57,869 nt of DNA from Halioglobus sp. (lineage in GTDB: Bacteria > Pseudomonadota > Gammaproteobacteria > Pseudomonadales > Halieaceae). The notes beneath the pieces are model-generated. The model worked only from the letters and a program-made list of their open reading frames with translations, did not search any database and had not been told where the DNA came from. Location: positions 1 through 57,869 of the forward strand of contig JAGRIE010000022.1 in NCBI GenBank assembly GCA_020443425.1. The letters are read 5' to 3'. This document shows positions 1 to 9,360 of the stretch, one piece after another (within the stretch, counting starts at the first letter, position 1; each line of letters opens with the position of its first letter). Made by a program: the position numbers and the translations under genes.

Positions 1-950
1 TCTTCCATCGTGCGGGCTGGAAAACCGTGCTGGAACGTGCCTTCGGTCACCGCACCTTTTTCCTCTATGCCCGGCAGGATGGGGAGATTGTCGGTGTGCT
101 CCCGCTGGCCCAGATCAAGAGTGCGCTGTTCGGGAACACACTGGCATCGCTGCCGTTCTGTGTTTACGGCGGCATAGTTGCCGACAGCGACGAGGTGGCG
201 CTGGCGTTGCGCGAAGAGGCCTGCAGGCTGGCACAGCAGCGCAAGGTGGACGCGCTAGAACTGCGCAATATGACTGCCAGCAACGCCGGTTGGCCTGTCA
301 AGGAGCTGTACTACACGTTCCGCAAAGCGATTGACGCCAGTGATGAGGTCAACCTGAAGGCGATACCGAACAGGCAGCGCGCCATGGTGCGCAAGGGTCT
401 GAAGGAAGGCCTGAGCAGCGAGTGGGATGCGGGTGTGGAGCGCTTGTACCGGGTGTACTCCGAGAGCGTCAGGAATCTCGGCACACCGGTATTCTCCTCG
501 AAGTATTTGCGTATACTGCGGGAGGTCTTCGGCGATGACTGCAGTGTGCTGATGATCAAACACCAGGGACAGGATGTCGCAGCTGTGATGAGTTTCTATT
601 TCAGGGATGAGGTGATTCCGTACTACGGTGGCAGTACCTCAGTGGCGCGCACGATCAAGGGCGTCAACCATGTGATGTACTGGGAACTGATGCGCTACTC
701 GGCGGAGCAGGGCTACCGGGTTTTCGATTTCGGTCGCAGCAAGGCCGGTACCGGGCCTTACAGCTTCAAGAAGAACTTTGGCTTTGAGCCCCAGCCTCTT
801 CCCTACGAGTACTATCTGGTGACGTCCACCTCGGTACCGGATGTGAATCCGCTGAACCCCAAATACCGGCTGATGATCAACGTGTGGAGCAGGCTGCCGT
901 TGCCGGTGGCGAATTTTATGGGGCCATTCCTGGCCCGGTCATTGGGCTAG
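1..950 (+). CDS. FemAB-like protein, PEP-CTERM/XrtA system-associated (5'-truncated)
   Basis: The reading frame is open from the window edge (codons from position 3), so the true start lies upstream; an internal GTG at 27 is not the start. The C-terminal half has the FemAB/BioF2-type acetyltransferase signature: a segment around GVNHVMYWEL, then FDFGRSKAGTG and FKKNFGFEP. Family knowledge: FemAB-related proteins of XrtA loci (TIGR03019 type) are GNAT-fold acyl or aminoacyl transferases encoded just before the exosortase. The exosortase gene begins 20 bases downstream, which fits that order. The acceptor is unknown. The family is usually about 340 residues, so only some 25-35 N-terminal residues should be missing. 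Confidence 0.9.
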   Translation, partial: FHRAGWKTVLERAFGHRTFFLYARQDGEIVGVLPLAQIKSALFGNTLASLPFCVYGGIVADSDEVALALREEACRLAQQRKVDALELRNMTASNAGWPVKELYYTFRKAIDASDEVNLKAIPNRQRAMVRKGLKEGLSSEWDAGVERLYRVYSESVRNLGTPVFSSKYLRILREVFGDDCSVLMIKHQGQDVAAVMSFYFRDEVIPYYGGSTSVARTIKGVNHVMYWELMRYSAEQGYRVFDFGRSKAGTGPYSFKKNFGFEPQPLPYEYYLVTSTSVPDVNPLNPKYRLMINVWSRLPLPVANFMGPFLARSLG

Positions 951-970
951 AGGCGGTGGAAGCGACCGGC

Positions 971-2497
971 ATGGCGGGCAGGATTACAGTGCGCAGCAGT
1001 CTGTGGGCGGCGGGGCTCTACTGTCTCGCGGTACTGTTGATCTTCCATCAAACAGCATGGTCCATGGTCTATATCTGGTCCCGGTCCGAGACGTTCGCCC
1101 ACGGGTTTTTGATTCTTCCCATCTCGCTGTGGTTGATATGGACGCGCCGTGATTTGCTGGTGTCGATCAATCCGCGGCCCGCGTGGTGGGTCGGCTTGTT
1201 GTTGCTGCCGATAGGGTTTGGCTGGCTGCTCGCGTGGCTGGTCGATGTGGCGGTGATACAACAGCTGTCGCTGGTTGCCATGCTGGTCGTGGGTTGCTGG
1301 GCCATTATGGGCCACAAGCTGGGTTCTGTGCTGGCGTTTCCGTTGTTTTTCCTTTTTTTCGCGGTGCCGATCGGCGAGGGTCTGGTCGCGCCGATGATGG
1401 AATTCACCGCGACGTCCACGGTCTGGATGATCCAGATGACGGGCATACCGGTGTACCGCGAGGGTCTGTATTTCAGCCTCCCCACCGGCAACTGGTCGGT
1501 GGTCGAAGCCTGCAGTGGCGTGCGGTATATCATCGCCTCGATCACTGTCGGTGTGCTCTACGCGTACCTGACCTACCGCAGCTTGACACGGCGCCTGGTC
1601 TTTATCCTCGTCTCCGCCATTATGCCTGTCTTTGCGAATACAGTGCGCGCCTACATAATTGTGATGCTGGGCCATATGAGCGATATGACGATTGCCACAG
1701 GTGCAGATCACCTGGTTTACGGGTGGGTGTTTTTCGGTATCGTGATTTTCCTGCTGTTCTGGGCAGGCTCGTTTTTCCGCGAGGATGACCAGGACGAGGT
1801 GCCGCTGCAATCCGCAATCGTCGACCCCGGCTACCGCGCCGGCGCCAGTAATGGCCTGCTGGCGCTGACATTTGCCGGCACTGTGATACTGGCCGCTGTC
1901 GCACCCGTGCTGGCGCACCAGGTGTTCGGCCCGGCGGCCACTGTGCGGAGTGCGGTGGCGTTTCCCGCCTCTGAAGGGGCCTGGCAGCAGCTCGCAGCCG
2001 CGGATTGGGGGTGGAACCCCGTCTCCAGGGTATCCGGCAAGAGCGCTGCATACTATCGGCGCGGCCAGCAGGATGTCGGGGTCATCGTGCAGTTTGCCGA
2101 TGGCACCATTGAGGGTGCTGAGGTCATCGGCAGCAGCACATTCTTTACACGCGAGGATAGCGGCTGGCGTGTTGTTGACCAGGGCAAGGCCACAATCGGC
2201 AGCCCTGATGGTGAACTGACTGTCGATATGGCACAGCTGCGCGGTCCCCGAGACAGCCTGCTGGTCTGGTCCTGGTATGTCGTGGGCGGCACCAGCACCT
2301 CCAGCGACTACTACGCCAAGTTGCAGCAGACGCTGGCAAGGCTGGGCTTCGGTGACTCGCTGACCTACCGTGTGATCATCGCAACACCGATAGACCTGCA
2401 ACAGGGCGACGCCACAGCGACCCTGCAGGACTTTGTCACCGACTATGGCCCGCTGCTCTACCAAAGCTTGCGGCAGGCGGCGTCGACAGCGCCTTGA
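971..2497 (+). CDS. xrtA: Exosortase A fused to EpsI domain
   Basis: This 508-residue inner-membrane protein is the sorting enzyme of the PEP-CTERM system. Residues 1-265 are a multi-pass exosortase with the catalytic triad visible as Cys181 (EACSGVRY), Arg226 (ANTVRAY) and His247 (GADHLVYG). After a last membrane segment (about 250-270) comes an EpsI-type periplasmic domain (about 295-500). The ATG at 971 is chosen because it starts just before the first hydrophobic helix; an upstream GTG at 884 would overlap the FemAB gene by 67 bases. The stop overlaps the next ATG (TGATG), indicating translational coupling. XrtA cleaves the C-terminal PEP-CTERM signal of exported proteins; a candidate substrate is encoded at 46215-46958. 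Confidence 0.96.
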   Translation: MAGRITVRSSLWAAGLYCLAVLLIFHQTAWSMVYIWSRSETFAHGFLILPISLWLIWTRRDLLVSINPRPAWWVGLLLLPIGFGWLLAWLVDVAVIQQLSLVAMLVVGCWAIMGHKLGSVLAFPLFFLFFAVPIGEGLVAPMMEFTATSTVWMIQMTGIPVYREGLYFSLPTGNWSVVEACSGVRYIIASITVGVLYAYLTYRSLTRRLVFILVSAIMPVFANTVRAYIIVMLGHMSDMTIATGADHLVYGWVFFGIVIFLLFWAGSFFREDDQDEVPLQSAIVDPGYRAGASNGLLALTFAGTVILAAVAPVLAHQVFGPAATVRSAVAFPASEGAWQQLAAADWGWNPVSRVSGKSAAYYRRGQQDVGVIVQFADGTIEGAEVIGSSTFFTREDSGWRVVDQGKATIGSPDGELTVDMAQLRGPRDSLLVWSWYVVGGTSTSSDYYAKLQQTLARLGFGDSLTYRVIIATPIDLQQGDATATLQDFVTDYGPLLYQSLRQAASTAP

Positions 2498-3669
2498 TGG
2501 ATGACCGGCCGCTAGTCGCCCACATAATCTATGCCCTGTCGACAGGCGGGCTGGAGAATGGCCTGGTTAATATCATTAACCGCTCGCCGCCGCAGCGCTA
2601 CCGGCATGTCATCATCTGTCTCACTACTGCGGATGAATTTGCCCACCGTATCCAAGCCGACAACGTCACAGTAATTGAGCTTCACAAGCGCGAGGGCTAT
2701 GACCTGCACTGCTATGCCAAGTTGCGGCGCCTGCTGAAAGAGCTGCGCCCGGCTATCATCCACAGTCGCAATATGGCGGCGCTGGAGTCGCAGCTGTGCA
2801 GCCTGTGGCTGCCCGGGATTAAACGGGTGCACGGCGAGCACGGTCGCGAGGTGAACGATCTGGACGGGAGCAATTGGAAGTACCTGGCGTTTCGGCGTTG
2901 CATGCGATTGTTCATCCACCGCTACATCGCCGTCAGTAAAGACCTCGCGCAATGGCTGGTCGCCAAAGTGGGTGTCAGCGCGGCTAAGGTCAGGCAGATT
3001 TACAACGGTGTCGATCACAGCCGCTTCACACCTGAAACTGTGAAGCCATTGGCATTATTGCCTGCGCAGTGGCAGCAGCATGATGGTATCTTGGTGGCAG
3101 GAACAGTAGGGCGCCTGACACCGGTAAAAGATCAGCAACTGCTGCTGCGAGCGGTCGCGACTTTGCGCGAAAGTGACCCCGGTTTAGCTGCGAGGTTGCG
3201 CTTGATCATCGTCGGTGATGGGCCTCTTTACCCGCAGCTGGAGCAACTGGTGGAGCAATTGGCGTTGCAGGACTGTGTCTGGATGCCCGGGGACAGGAAG
3301 GATGTGCCCGATCTGCTGCAGGTGATGGATGTTTTTGTACTGCCCTCGCTGGGTGAGGGTATATCCAATACGGTGCTCGAAGCCATGGCCAGCGGCCTGC
3401 CCGTGATAGCGACAGCGGTCGGCGGTAATGTAGAACTGGTAGAGGAGGGCTGCAATGGCAGCCTGGTCCCGGCGGGGGACCACCGCGCGCTGGCGAATGC
3501 ATTGGCCGCTCTGCTAACAGACGATGGCCAGCGGATCAGGCAGGGACACACTGCGCGTGAGCGTGTCTGTCAGCGGTTCGACTGGGACCGGACCGTGAGT
3601 GCCTACCTGCAGGTATATGACGAACTGCTGGGGCGTTCAACCGTTACAGCAAAAGAGAGTACAGGATAG
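2497..3669 (+). CDS. Glycosyltransferase, XrtA system (stp2 type)
   Basis: A 390-residue GT-B glycosyltransferase of the GT4 type. The N-terminus (VAHIIYALSTGGLENGL) matches the sugar transferases found with EpsH1/XrtA loci (TIGR03088 type). The C-terminal Rossmann domain has the GT4 donor-site pattern GEGISNTVLEAMASGLPVIAT. It should add one sugar to the lipid-linked repeat unit at the cytoplasmic face. The ATG at 2497 shares a base with the xrtA stop; a TTG at 2494 is less likely. The next gene starts three bases after the stop, so it lies in the xrtA operon. Donor sugar cannot be read from sequence. Confidence 0.93.
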   Translation: MDDRPLVAHIIYALSTGGLENGLVNIINRSPPQRYRHVIICLTTADEFAHRIQADNVTVIELHKREGYDLHCYAKLRRLLKELRPAIIHSRNMAALESQLCSLWLPGIKRVHGEHGREVNDLDGSNWKYLAFRRCMRLFIHRYIAVSKDLAQWLVAKVGVSAAKVRQIYNGVDHSRFTPETVKPLALLPAQWQQHDGILVAGTVGRLTPVKDQQLLLRAVATLRESDPGLAARLRLIIVGDGPLYPQLEQLVEQLALQDCVWMPGDRKDVPDLLQVMDVFVLPSLGEGISNTVLEAMASGLPVIATAVGGNVELVEEGCNGSLVPAGDHRALANALAALLTDDGQRIRQGHTARERVCQRFDWDRTVSAYLQVYDELLGRSTVTAKESTG

Positions 3670-3672
3670 GCT

Positions 3673-5574
3673 ATGTGTGGGATTGCCGGGCTTTTCGATA
3701 CTGTCGGACACAGCGAGTTCGACAGGAACCTGTTGCAGGCTATGAACCAGACCCAGTTTCACCGCGGTCCCGATGAAGGCGGCGTGTTTCTGGAACCTGG
3801 TGTCGCACTGGCTCACCGACGGCTGTCCATTATCGACCTGTCCTCTGGCCAGCAACCGATGTTCAGCGCCGATGGCAATGTCTGCCTGGTGTACAACGGT
3901 GAGATTTATAACTTCGGTGAACTGGCGCAGGAGCTCAAGGCCCGCGGGTACCAGTTTCGCACCCGCTGTGACACCGAAGTCATTATTTACGCCTGGCAGG
4001 AATGGGGCGAGGCCTGTGTAAAACGTTTCCGCGGTATGTTCGCATTCGCGCTCTACGACAAGGTGCGCCAATGCGTGTTCCTGGCGCGGGATCGACTGGG
4101 CATCAAACCACTGTTTTTCTCTGTGCTGGATGGCCAGACACTGGTCTTCGGGTCGGAGCTGAAAGTCCTGAAAGCGCATCCCGGGTTGTCCAGGAAGCTG
4201 GAGCCGCAGGCGGTGGAGGACTATTTCACGCTGGGCTATATTCCAGAGCCGAAAACCATCTATCGCAATGTCTACAAGCTCCGGCCGGGGCACACCCTGC
4301 TGGTGGAGCGCGGCAAGCCGGTACCGGCGCAGCAGGAATACTGGGATGTGCCGTTTGCGCCAGTGGCAGTCGGCACAGAAGCCGAATTGTGCGATGAGCT
4401 GTATTCACGCCTGCGCGAGGCGGTCGATATCCGCCTGGTGGCAGAGGTGCCGCTGGGTGCGTTCTTATCCGGTGGCGTGGATTCCAGTGCGGTAGTGGCT
4501 GCGATGGCACAGCTACAGCAGGACCCGGTCAACACCTGTGCCATCGGCTTCGATGTGGCCCAGTACAATGAGACAGATTTTGCCAGGGAGGTAGCACAGC
4601 GCTACCACACCAACCATCTTGAGCGCGTGGTCGCCAGCGATGATTTCGACCTGCTGGATACGCTGGCCGGTCTCTACGATGAGCCTTACGCCGACAGTTC
4701 CGCGATTCCCACCTACCGCGTGTGCCAGTTGGCACGTGAGCGCGTGACCGTGGCGCTCTCGGGTGACGGCGGGGACGAGAACTTCGCCGGCTACCGTCGC
4801 TATCGCTGGCATATGAATGAAGAGCGGCTGCGCGGTGCGTTGCCACTGGGTGTGCGCAAACCGGTGTTCGGTGCGCTGGGGCGGCTCTACCCCAAGCTGG
4901 ATTGGGCGCCGCGGGTATTCCGCGCCAAGACGACGTTTGAGTCGCTGGCACGCAATTCGGTGGAGGCGTATCTGCACTCCGTCTCACTGACCTCGGAGGA
5001 GCAGCGCAAGGCCATGTTCAGCGACGCCCTGCACCGTGAACTGCAGGGCTACCGCGCGGTCGAGACGTTTAACTACCACGCCAACCGCAGCCCGACCGAT
5101 GATCCGCTGTCGATGATCCAGTACCTGGATATGAAAACCTATCTGGTGGGCGATATTCTCACCAAGGTGGACCGCGCCAGCATGGCCCACTCACTCGAGG
5201 TGCGGGTGCCGCTGCTCGATCACAAGTTCGTGGAGTGGATCTCCGGGCTGCCGGTGAATTACAAGCTGCGCGGCCAGGAGGGCAAATATATCCTGAAGAA
5301 AGCGCTGGAACCCCATCTCTCGCACGATGTACTGTACCGCCCGAAAATGGGGTTTGGCGTACCGCTGGGCAAATGGTTTCGCGGCCCGCTGAAGCAGCGG
5401 TTGCGTGAGTCGCTGCTGGACGGTGGGCTGGCCCAGACCGGCCTGTTCAACCAGCACTACCTTGAGAAACTGGTGAACGACCACCAGTCGGGCCTGCGCG
5501 AGTACAGTGCGCCGCTGTGGTCGCTGATGATGTTCCAGGCCGCCATCGCCGACGACGACTTCGCAGTGAGATGA
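3673..5574 (+). CDS. Asparagine synthase-like amidotransferase 1, XrtA system
   Basis: A 633-residue homologue of glutamine-hydrolysing asparagine synthase, of the exosortase-associated amidotransferase 1 type (TIGR03108). Residues 1-200 form the class II glutaminase domain with the nucleophile Cys2 (MCGIAG) and RGPD at 31-34. Residues from about 240 form the synthetase domain with the ATP-binding SGGVDSS at 266-272 and a later SGDGGDENFAGYRRY. It probably amidates a carboxylate, plausibly a uronic acid or amino acid in the exopolysaccharide; the substrate is inference. The stop overlaps the next ATG (ATGA at 5571). Both active sites look intact, unlike the Cys-less relative at 20234-22198. 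Confidence 0.94.
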   Translation: MCGIAGLFDTVGHSEFDRNLLQAMNQTQFHRGPDEGGVFLEPGVALAHRRLSIIDLSSGQQPMFSADGNVCLVYNGEIYNFGELAQELKARGYQFRTRCDTEVIIYAWQEWGEACVKRFRGMFAFALYDKVRQCVFLARDRLGIKPLFFSVLDGQTLVFGSELKVLKAHPGLSRKLEPQAVEDYFTLGYIPEPKTIYRNVYKLRPGHTLLVERGKPVPAQQEYWDVPFAPVAVGTEAELCDELYSRLREAVDIRLVAEVPLGAFLSGGVDSSAVVAAMAQLQQDPVNTCAIGFDVAQYNETDFAREVAQRYHTNHLERVVASDDFDLLDTLAGLYDEPYADSSAIPTYRVCQLARERVTVALSGDGGDENFAGYRRYRWHMNEERLRGALPLGVRKPVFGALGRLYPKLDWAPRVFRAKTTFESLARNSVEAYLHSVSLTSEEQRKAMFSDALHRELQGYRAVETFNYHANRSPTDDPLSMIQYLDMKTYLVGDILTKVDRASMAHSLEVRVPLLDHKFVEWISGLPVNYKLRGQEGKYILKKALEPHLSHDVLYRPKMGFGVPLGKWFRGPLKQRLRESLLDGGLAQTGLFNQHYLEKLVNDHQSGLREYSAPLWSLMMFQAAIADDDFAVR

Positions 5575-6650
5575 CGAGCATGCGTCTGGGTTTGGTCGGA
5601 CCGCTGCCGCCTCCGAACGGCGGGATGGCGATGCAGACACTGCAACTCGCCCGCCTGCTGTCCGACGAGGGAGTCGAGGTGGAACTGGTGCAGACCAATG
5701 CTCCGTACCGGCCGGCAGTGGTGGAAAAAATCAAAGGGCTGCGGGCGGTATTTCGCATCGTCCCGTATCTGTGGCGCATCTGGCGGCTGGCCGGCAGGGT
5801 GGATGTCATCCACCTGATGGCAAACTCAGGCTGGTCATGGCAGTTGTTTGCCGCGCCGGTGATCTGGATCGGCTGGCTGCGAAATACCCCCGTGATCGTC
5901 AATTACCGGGGTGGCGAAGCGCGGGAGTACCTGGGTGCCTCGGCGCGCTGGGTCAAGCCCTCGCTGGCCCGGGCGACGCGATTGGTCGTGCCCTCGGGCT
6001 TCCTGCAGCAGGTGTTCAGCGAGTTTGGTGTCGCTGCCGACGTGATTCCGAATATCATCGATCTGGAGATGTTCCACCCGGCTGCAGAACACACCACAGA
6101 CAGCGTATTTACACTGGTTATCACCCGCAACCTCGAGCCAATCTATGGGCTGGATACTGCCATACGCGCGCTGGCGCTGGCGCGGGAGACAGTGCCCGCC
6201 CTGCGACTGAAAATTGCCGGCAGTGGCCCGCAGCGGGCTGAATTGCAACAACTGGTGCAGCGACTGGGCCTCACCGATGTGGTGGTCTTCCTGGGGCGCT
6301 TGGATCGCCAGCAGATCGTTGACCTGTATCACGGTGCGGATGCGATGTTGAACCCTTCCCGGGTCGACAATATGCCCAACTCGGTGCTGGAGGCACTGGC
6401 GTGTGGCCTGCCTGTTATCTCCACCAATGTCGGCGGGGTGCCGTATATCGTAGAGGACGGACAGACGGCATTGCTGGTGCCGCGCGACGACGCTGATGCG
6501 ATGGCTCAGGCGATAGTCACAGTCTACACCGACTCCACGCTGCGCAGTGGCTTGCAGGAGCGGGGATGCCGTGCAGTGGCACAGTACGCCTGGGACGAGG
6601 TGCGGCCGCAGTGGCTGTCGCTTTACACTACCCACATGGTGGCAGCATGA
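5571..6650 (+). CDS. Glycosyltransferase family 4
   Basis: A 359-residue GT-B glycosyltransferase. The N-terminal RLGLVGPLPPPNGGMAMQTL gives the acceptor-domain start, and the C-terminal domain has the donor-site motif PNSVLEALACGLPVISTNVGG. ATG 5571 overlaps the preceding stop as ATGA; an alternative ATG at 5580 would also fit. The stop overlaps the next gene's ATG. Its place between amidotransferase 1 and the CapK-like gene makes it part of the assembly operon. It is expected to be a cytoplasmic, membrane-associated sugar transferase for the repeat unit; its specificity is unknown. Confidence 0.9.
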   Translation: MTSMRLGLVGPLPPPNGGMAMQTLQLARLLSDEGVEVELVQTNAPYRPAVVEKIKGLRAVFRIVPYLWRIWRLAGRVDVIHLMANSGWSWQLFAAPVIWIGWLRNTPVIVNYRGGEAREYLGASARWVKPSLARATRLVVPSGFLQQVFSEFGVAADVIPNIIDLEMFHPAAEHTTDSVFTLVITRNLEPIYGLDTAIRALALARETVPALRLKIAGSGPQRAELQQLVQRLGLTDVVVFLGRLDRQQIVDLYHGADAMLNPSRVDNMPNSVLEALACGLPVISTNVGGVPYIVEDGQTALLVPRDDADAMAQAIVTVYTDSTLRSGLQERGCRAVAQYAWDEVRPQWLSLYTTHMVAA

Positions 6651-7996
6651 GTCTCTATACCAAACTGGTGTCCGGTGTCCTGTTTCCGCTGCATGAGCGG
6701 CTGAAGGGACACACTTCGGTCGCCGTTATGCGCGCGATGGAGCGCTCGCAGTGGCTGTCGGCCACCGATCTTGAGCAGCTGCAGGTCCGGCGGTTGCGCG
6801 AGTTTCTGGAACGCATCGGGCGCGATGTTCCCTATTATCGTGAGCTGTTTGCCGAACTCGGCTTTGACCCGTCCCGGGTGGCCAGTGTCAGCGATTTGCA
6901 GCGATTACCGCTGACGGGCAAGGCCGATATCCGCGGCAATATGGAGCGCTTGAAGGCGGATAACGCGGGCAGTCTGGAGAAATTCAGCACGGGGGGGTCC
7001 AGCGGTGAGCCGTTGATCTTTTACCGAGGCAAGGAGCGGGTCAGCCACGATGTCGCGGCGAAATGGCGGGCCACCCGTTGGTGGGATGTCGACATCGGCG
7101 ATCCGGAAATCGTCGTATGGGGCTCCCCGATCGAGTTGGGTTCACAGGACAGGGTGCGCCTGGTGCGCGATAAGATACTGCGCACTGAGCTGCTGTCTGC
7201 CTTCGAGATGTCGAATGCCAATCTGCTGCAGTTCACACAGCGCATTCGGACGCTGAAGCCGCGTATGTTGTTCGGCTACCCGTCATCGCTGGCGCTTATG
7301 GCGGAGTATGCGACGAGCAATGGCTATGCGCTTGATGGCCTCGGCATCAAGGTGATTTTTGTGACCTCGGAACGGCTCTACCCCTATCAGCGCGAGGCGA
7401 TTGAGGCTGCATTCGGCGCGCCGGTGGCCAATGGCTACGGCGGCAGGGATGCGGGCTTTATCGCCCACGAGTGTCCGCACGGCGCCCTGCATATTACAGC
7501 GGAAGATATAGTGGTTGAAATCGTGTCCGAGGATGGCAAAGTAGTGCCCGACGGGGAGAAGGGGGAGATTGTCATTACTCACCTGAGCACGGGTGACTTC
7601 CCCTTTGTACGCTATCGGACCGGTGATGTGGGCAGCTTGTCACAGCAGACCTGCAGTTGCGGGCGCGGGCTGCCTGTGCTGGCGGAAATTGAGGGACGAT
7701 CAACCGATTTTGTCAGGGCGGCCGATGGCACGGTGCTCCACGGCCTGGCACTGATCTATGTCTTGCGTGAAATTCCGGAAGTGGAGGAATTCAAGATCGT
7801 GCAGGAGTCGCTGACCCGAATCACGCTGCAACTGGTCACGTCCACCAGTGAGACCGCGCAGTTGGAACACACTGTCACAGAGCAGTTCAGGCGCCGGTTG
7901 GGGGATTCCCTGGTCATAGATTTCGTATACGTCAATAAAATTGAACGAGAGGCCTCCGGTAAATTTCGCTATGTTGTCAGCAAGCTTGCCAGTTAG
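6647..7996 (+). CDS. CapK/phenylacetate-CoA ligase-like adenylating enzyme
   Basis: A 449-residue member of the phenylacetate-CoA ligase/CapK branch of adenylate-forming enzymes. Visible features are the ATP P-loop STGGSSGEP near residues 113-121, a YRTGDVG motif, and the C-terminal lysine of EASGKFRY. Family members activate a carboxylic acid as an adenylate; in polysaccharide loci they are thought to act in modification or attachment of acyl groups. It carries a Cys cluster (TCSCGRG) like other PaaK-type enzymes. It starts inside the previous stop (ATGA). In this locus it is the only visible acid-activating enzyme, so it could supply acyl groups to one of the three nearby ACPs; that is inference. 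Confidence 0.88.
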   Translation: MSLYTKLVSGVLFPLHERLKGHTSVAVMRAMERSQWLSATDLEQLQVRRLREFLERIGRDVPYYRELFAELGFDPSRVASVSDLQRLPLTGKADIRGNMERLKADNAGSLEKFSTGGSSGEPLIFYRGKERVSHDVAAKWRATRWWDVDIGDPEIVVWGSPIELGSQDRVRLVRDKILRTELLSAFEMSNANLLQFTQRIRTLKPRMLFGYPSSLALMAEYATSNGYALDGLGIKVIFVTSERLYPYQREAIEAAFGAPVANGYGGRDAGFIAHECPHGALHITAEDIVVEIVSEDGKVVPDGEKGEIVITHLSTGDFPFVRYRTGDVGSLSQQTCSCGRGLPVLAEIEGRSTDFVRAADGTVLHGLALIYVLREIPEVEEFKIVQESLTRITLQLVTSTSETAQLEHTVTEQFRRRLGDSLVIDFVYVNKIEREASGKFRYVVSKLAS

Positions 7997-8020
7997 CCCG
8001 GCGGGCCGGGAGAGCACCTG

Positions 8021-9349
8021 ATGCGCGATATTATTATCACTGTGCTGGTGTTCGGTATGTTGCCCTTCATTCTGCGCTACCCCTGGTATGGCGTACTGGC
8101 GTGGTCGTGGCTGAGCTATATGAATCCGCACCGGTTGGCGTGGGGGTTTGCCTACGACATGCCCTTTGCCCAGATAGTGGCGATCGTGCTGCTGTTCTCC
8201 ATGATTGTCAGCAAGGAAAAGAAATCGTTGCCGGCGAACCCGCTGGTGGTGGTCTGGGTGATATTCCTGATCTGGTTGATAATATGCACGGTATTCGCGG
8301 TCTATCCCGACCTGGCCTTCCCGCACTTGATCAAGGTTCTGAAAATACAATTGATCACCTTCGTGACCTTGATGCTGATGCGCGATTTCCAGCGAGTCAA
8401 CCAGTTGATATGGGTGATTGTTTTCTCCATTGGTTTCTACAGTGTCAAAGGCGGGATATTTACCTTTATGACGGGTGGTGGTTATCACGTCTTCGGTCCT
8501 GCCGGCAGTGATATCCAGGAGAACAATGCGCTCGCGGTTGCGGTACTGATGATCGTGCCGCTGATGCTTTACATGAATAAGTTCCCCCCCAAACCCTGGG
8601 TCAAGAAAATCATGCCCTACTGCATCTTTTTCAGTCTGGCGTCTGTCATCGGTTCGCAGTCGCGGGGCGCGGTACTGGCGATTCTGGCAGTCGGCGGCTA
8701 CTACTGGTGGAAGTCCAATAGCAAGTTGGTGACAGCAACGGTGTTTGTATTGTTGACGACGCTTGCGCTGGTATTTATGCCCCAGAGTTGGCATGACCGC
8801 GTGGACTCCATCTCCGAGTACCAGCAGGATTCCTCATCGATGGAGCGCATTCGGGCCTGGCAGTACAGTATTGCCATCGCCAACGATCGGCTGACCGGTG
8901 GAGGTTTCTCGTCCTGGTCACTGCAGAACTACTACCAGTACGGGATAGAGGCGCAGCGCGCATTCGTTGCCCACAGTATCTATTTCAGTGTATTGAATGA
9001 CGGGGGGTGGCCGGGCTTGTTCCTGTTCCTGTTGATACTCTGGTTGATGTGGCGGCAGCTCAGCGGTGTGATAAAGCTGACCAGGGATGACCCGGACCGG
9101 GTACAGTACAATTTCCTGGCGCGGATGCTGCAGATATCCCTTGTTGCCTTTTTGGCCGGCGGTGCGTTCCTGAGTCTGTCCTATTTTGACCTGGCATGGC
9201 ATTTTATGGCGATTACAATCACCCTGAGTCACCTCGCCAAGTCGCCCCACGAGCACATAGATGGTGTGACACAGACGCCCAGGGTCGTCAGACGTGGTGT
9301 GCGCGCACCGGCGCGCGGCAGGCGACCGCAAGTGCCGCGTGAGACCTAG
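8021..9349 (+). CDS. O-glycosylation ligase, XrtA system-associated (Wzy_C/O-antigen ligase family)
   Basis: A 442-residue multi-pass membrane protein, about ten hydrophobic helices with a large periplasmic loop (roughly 240-330). It resembles the putative O-glycosylation ligase of XrtA loci (TIGR03097). The loop and following helix carry the O-antigen ligase/polymerase features GSQSRGAVLAIL and AHSIYFSVLNDGGWPG. Members transfer lipid-linked glycan onto an acceptor; here the acceptor may be a PEP-CTERM protein, or the enzyme may polymerise the exopolysaccharide. The start has a good ribosome site (GGGAGAG) and lies 24 bases after the CapK-like gene. The C-terminal tail is basic (RRGVRAPARGRR). 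Confidence 0.9.
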   Translation: MRDIIITVLVFGMLPFILRYPWYGVLAWSWLSYMNPHRLAWGFAYDMPFAQIVAIVLLFSMIVSKEKKSLPANPLVVVWVIFLIWLIICTVFAVYPDLAFPHLIKVLKIQLITFVTLMLMRDFQRVNQLIWVIVFSIGFYSVKGGIFTFMTGGGYHVFGPAGSDIQENNALAVAVLMIVPLMLYMNKFPPKPWVKKIMPYCIFFSLASVIGSQSRGAVLAILAVGGYYWWKSNSKLVTATVFVLLTTLALVFMPQSWHDRVDSISEYQQDSSSMERIRAWQYSIAIANDRLTGGGFSSWSLQNYYQYGIEAQRAFVAHSIYFSVLNDGGWPGLFLFLLILWLMWRQLSGVIKLTRDDPDRVQYNFLARMLQISLVAFLAGGAFLSLSYFDLAWHFMAITITLSHLAKSPHEHIDGVTQTPRVVRRGVRAPARGRRPQVPRET

Positions 9350-9360
9350 GTGGTGATGCC

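Noticed and set aside
947-2464. Long minus-strand open frame opposite xrtA
   Set aside because: Antisense to a gene with an intact catalytic triad; no ribosome site and composition of a high-GC shadow frame.
7700-8794. 364-codon minus-strand frame
   Set aside because: Opposite the end of the CapK-like gene and the start of the ligase gene; His/Gln-rich shadow translation.
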